A DNA stretch of 14,974 nucleotides from JAJAZB01 sp964244295. GTDB lineage: Bacteria > Bacteroidota > Bacteroidia > Cytophagales > Spirosomataceae. Position numbers and translations under genes: made by a program. Below, piece by piece: positions 12,504 through 14,974 of the stretch. The notes below the pieces were generated by a model, which saw only the letters and a list, made by a program, of their open reading frames with translations, made no database searches and was not told the DNA's origin. Position 1 is the first letter of the stretch. Each line of letters opens with the position of its first letter. The stretch covers positions 1 to 14,974 of the forward strand of contig CAXTIG010000073.1 in assembly GCA_964244295.1 (NCBI GenBank), in the 5' to 3' direction.

Positions 12504-14864
12504 TCAGAATTTAAAACTGTAGCTGATCGAAGGCAGAATGGGCAACAGCCAGCGGCTTTTCAACGAAAAGAAGGATTGCCTGACCCCCTCGTCGTATAAT
12601 TTGGCCACGGAGTAGTAGTAGGGATTTTTACGATTGTACACGTTGTACACGCTCAACTCCCAACTGCGCTCGCCCCACTTTTTGAGTTTGATAAACCGAA
12701 TCCCCACATCCAGGCGGTGATAGGCGGCGGCACGGAAGCCGTTGTATTGCCCGTAGTAAAAAACGGGCGGTGGGTTGCTCGAACTCACGTACCCATCGAA
12801 ATACACCGCAACGGGCACCGACAACGCGTTTCCGCTGCTAAACTGCCAGTTGGCCGAACAATGAATGCGCTTGGTCAGGGCGTAATTGCCCAGCACTTTC
12901 AGGTCGTGGCGGCGGTCTTGCCGGGAATAAAACGGCTTGCCGCCGTTGATTTCGTCAAACTGCCGCAACGACCAGGCCAGGGTGTAGCCAGCCCAACCCG
13001 TAAACCGGCCCGTCCGCTTTTGAAGGAAAGTCTCCACGCCGTAAGCCCAACCCTGCCCATTGGTGACTTGCTCTTCGTAGCGGCTACTCGCGGTCGGGTC
13101 GTCGCCGATGCCGATAAAATCAGCTCCCTCGCGGTAATTGACGACGTTCTGCATCCATTTGTGGTACGTTTCCACGCTCAGGTTATACCGCCCGCGCCAA
13201 TCGTGATGAAGGCCAAGCACCACCTGATCGGCCCGTTGCGGGGGCACTTCGGTGGAAGCCGGAACCCACAAGTCAGTGGGCAGGCCAACGCCGGTATTCG
13301 ATAGTTGGTGGACGTACTGGTTCGTGCGGGAATACGAGGCTTTCACGGAGGTATTTTCACCTAGTTTGTAGGCCGTCGAAACCCGTGGCTCCGGGCGGAC
13401 GTACCGCGCCGTGTTATTCCCGAACCAACTCAATCGTACTCCGGTCGTGGCGGCGAGCCGTTCCGTTAAGTGGGCTTCGGCTTCGGCGTAAAGCCCCCCC
13501 TCGGTGTTTTGAATGGCCTGATTCGTTTGGTTGACGTTGAGGGCGTCATTCTGGCTGTCGCGGTAGGTGACCGTTCGGGGCACGAACCGGTAGTGGGTGT
13601 AGGCTCCGCCCCAACGCAGCACGATTCCGGGTCGATAAAAATGGTCGAAATCGGCCCGAAGCGTCCAGTCGCCTACGGTCGATACGAAATTCATTTCGGT
13701 GCTGACCGGGTTGCTGGGATGCTGTTTTTCGTATTCGTCAGACAGGGACAGGCGGTAAAAACTATGCGTCAGGGTGACATTGGAGAATGTTTTCGCCGTC
13801 CAGAGCGCGTTCCAGCGGAATGAAGTGGTCACGTTGCCCCAAGTCAGGACATTCCGGTAGGAAACGGTGGAGGTAGAACGCTCGACCCGATCCGTGATTC
13901 GTAGCCCGTCCCGCCCCCAGTAAGTGCTCAGGTAGACCCGGTGCCGCGCCGAAAGCGAGGCGTTCACTTTGGCGTTGAAGTCGTGGAAGGCGTACAGTAA
14001 TTTGGAGTCAGCGGGCTGTGTCAATCCCAGCAGCGCATCGGCGTACGTTCTCCGGCCCGAAATCAGAAACGAGGCCTTATTTTTTTTCAAGGGACCTTCC
14101 AGCGTCAGCCGGGAGGAAAGTAGCCCGATTCCGCCCTCTCCGTGCAGTTTTTCCCGGTTCCCTTCCTTCATCTGAATATCCACCACCGACGACAGCCGCC
14201 CCCCAAATCGGCTGGGGAAAGCGCCCTTGAACAACTCGACGCGTTGAATAGCGTCGGCGTTGAAGGTCGAAAAAAAGCCAAACAAGTGGTTGGCGTTGTA
14301 CACGACGGCGTTGTCGAGCAACAGCAGGTTTTGATCCGAGCCACCACCGCGTACAAACAAGGAGCTACTGCCTTCTACGCCCTGTTGAACCCCCGGCACG
14401 AATTGCAGGGCTTTCAAGGGGTCTTTTTCTCCCAACAACATCGGCATTTGCTTCAGTTGAGCCACCGAGAGGACAAAATTACTCATGTGAACCGACTGGC
14501 TCGGTTGGTCTTCGGAAGCAATCACGCGGACTTCGTCCAGGTTCTGGGCGTGTGGCTTCAGTTTAAAATCCCGCCGTTCGTTCATCCGTGCCGTAAGCGG
14601 GATCAGCATCGTTTCGTAACCAAGCATTGAAACCCGCAAGGTGCAGGGTACGCCACTGGGTAGGCTGATGGAGAAAAAACCGTACGGATTCGTTTGAGTA
14701 CCCCCCTGTTTTCTTTCCGACGACTCCATCGACACGGAAGCACCGGCGAGTGCTTCGCCGGTGCCGATGTCATTGACAAATCCAGACAAACTGACCCGCT
14801 GCTGGGCGAGGGCCGGGCAGGAGACGAGGATTAGAAGTGTCGGTAGAAGCCAGCGTTGTCTCAT
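12504..14864 (-). CDS. TonB-dependent outer-membrane receptor with carboxypeptidase-like N-domain
   Basis: A 786-residue outer-membrane receptor. Residues 1-21 are a signal peptide ending ALAQ. A CarboxypepD_reg-like domain follows at about 24-103 (VSLSGFVNDIGTGEALAGAS, YGFFSISLPSG, LRVSMLGYET). LDEVRVIA (109-116) sits where the TonB-box region is expected. The plug is about 120-232, with LKALQFVPGVQ, SSLFVRGGGSDQNLLLLDN and GAFPSRFGGRLSSVVDI. The rest is a beta-barrel of alternating aromatic and polar strands that ends in SYSFKF with a terminal Phe, as needed for barrel assembly. Length is typical of smaller Bacteroidota receptors that pair with DUF4249 rather than SusD. Ligand is unknown. 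ATG at 14864 is the first Met and begins the signal peptide. No anti-sigma or FecI-type gene is in the window. Confidence 0.93.
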   Translation of the reverse strand: MRQRWLLPTLLILVSCPALAQQRVSLSGFVNDIGTGEALAGASVSMESSERKQGGTQTNPYGFFSISLPSGVPCTLRVSMLGYETMLIPLTARMNERRDFKLKPHAQNLDEVRVIASEDQPSQSVHMSNFVLSVAQLKQMPMLLGEKDPLKALQFVPGVQQGVEGSSSLFVRGGGSDQNLLLLDNAVVYNANHLFGFFSTFNADAIQRVELFKGAFPSRFGGRLSSVVDIQMKEGNREKLHGEGGIGLLSSRLTLEGPLKKNKASFLISGRRTYADALLGLTQPADSKLLYAFHDFNAKVNASLSARHRVYLSTYWGRDGLRITDRVERSTSTVSYRNVLTWGNVTTSFRWNALWTAKTFSNVTLTHSFYRLSLSDEYEKQHPSNPVSTEMNFVSTVGDWTLRADFDHFYRPGIVLRWGGAYTHYRFVPRTVTYRDSQNDALNVNQTNQAIQNTEGGLYAEAEAHLTERLAATTGVRLSWFGNNTARYVRPEPRVSTAYKLGENTSVKASYSRTNQYVHQLSNTGVGLPTDLWVPASTEVPPQRADQVVLGLHHDWRGRYNLSVETYHKWMQNVVNYREGADFIGIGDDPTASSRYEEQVTNGQGWAYGVETFLQKRTGRFTGWAGYTLAWSLRQFDEINGGKPFYSRQDRRHDLKVLGNYALTKRIHCSANWQFSSGNALSVPVAVYFDGYVSSSNPPPVFYYGQYNGFRAAAYHRLDVGIRFIKLKKWGERSWELSVYNVYNRKNPYYYSVAKLYDEGVRQSFFSLKSRWLLPILPSISYSFKF

Positions 14865-14905
14865 TCCGTGCGAAGAAACTGGCGGTGAAATCGGCGGAAA
14901 ACATC

Positions 14906-14913
14906 CAAAGATT
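14906..14913 (-). promoter_or_regulatory. Probable -7 element of the receptor operon
   Basis: Read on the minus strand this is AATCTTTG, matching TAnnTTTG in all but the first base, 41 bases upstream of the receptor start codon. No TTG lies at the ideal 19-21 base spacing, so initiation may depend on an activator or an alternative sigma factor. Confidence 0.42.
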
Positions 14914-14914
14914 C

Positions 14915-14935
14915 ACAAGTAGTCAATAGACTTGT
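14915..14935. promoter_or_regulatory. Inverted repeat next to the receptor promoter
   Basis: The arms ACAAGT and ACTTGT are perfect 6-bp reverse complements with a 9-base spacer, centred about 15 bases upstream of the candidate -7 element. The placement suits a dimeric regulator-binding site between -10 and -35. Six-base arms can occur by chance in AT-rich DNA. Confidence 0.3.
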
Positions 14936-14974
14936 CTTTTAACTGTAAATCAACATTTTACAACCTCTGATTTT

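Noticed and set aside
1..14974. CRISPR array, tRNA or rRNA gene, intact insertion sequence
   Set aside because: No regularly spaced direct repeats, cloverleaf, rRNA-like conserved stretch or transposase-like frame was found on either strand by reading.

Overview
The window most likely comes from a Bacteroidota chromosome, order Cytophagales, plausibly near Spirosoma or Larkinella. The evidence is a type IX secretion (type B) C-terminal sorting domain, a TonB-dependent receptor paired with a DUF4249 lipoprotein, a lipoprotein with a Bacteroidota-style surface-export signal after its lipobox, a TTG-N19-TAnnTTTG promoter, and almost no Shine-Dalgarno sequences. The genus is inference; no rRNA or tRNA gene is visible.

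Positions 1-2300 are accessory in character. A 63-codon frame with host-like GC-rich third positions (164-355) runs into a strongly AT-rich gene (336-1304) with an HNH/zinc-ribbon-like N-terminus. Two strong palindromes follow (1322-1398), then a DUF433-type antitoxin gene broken into three reading frames (1450-1625). The decayed antitoxin abuts the 3' end of a convergent SAM methyltransferase gene (1627-2292, minus) of intermediate GC. This looks like a scar of acquisition and loss.

Positions 2400-7160 hold seven plus-strand genes of much higher GC: a DUF1772 membrane protein, a cupin, a DUF2306 membrane protein, a GNAT acetyltransferase, a YdeI/OmdA protein with its own good promoter, and an overlapping HipA-like kinase/DUF3037 pair. 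They read as small stress or housekeeping genes. Only the last two are convincingly coupled.

Positions 7160-10160 hold an APC-family amino acid permease, a spacer unusually rich in palindromes (8815-9028, including a clear intrinsic terminator), a secreted coiled-coil protein with a very basic tail, and a CHRD-domain lipoprotein predicted to be displayed on the cell surface. A strong bidirectional terminator (10115-10156) separates the last from a convergent gene that encodes little more than a signal peptide and a T9SS type B sorting domain.

Positions 10500-14974 hold a fatty acid hydroxylase/sterol desaturase-family membrane protein, a convergent terminator, and a minus-strand operon of a TonB-dependent receptor followed 3 bases later by a DUF4249 lipoprotein, probably an outer-membrane uptake pair. 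The window ends in the receptor's upstream region, with a promoter-like element and an inverted repeat.

I see no CRISPR array, intact insertion sequence, integrase, tRNA or rRNA. The least ordinary items are the AT-rich HNH-like gene at a composition junction, the fragmented antitoxin, the stand-alone T9SS sorting domain, and the palindrome-dense spacer. None of these amounts to a demonstrated new system.
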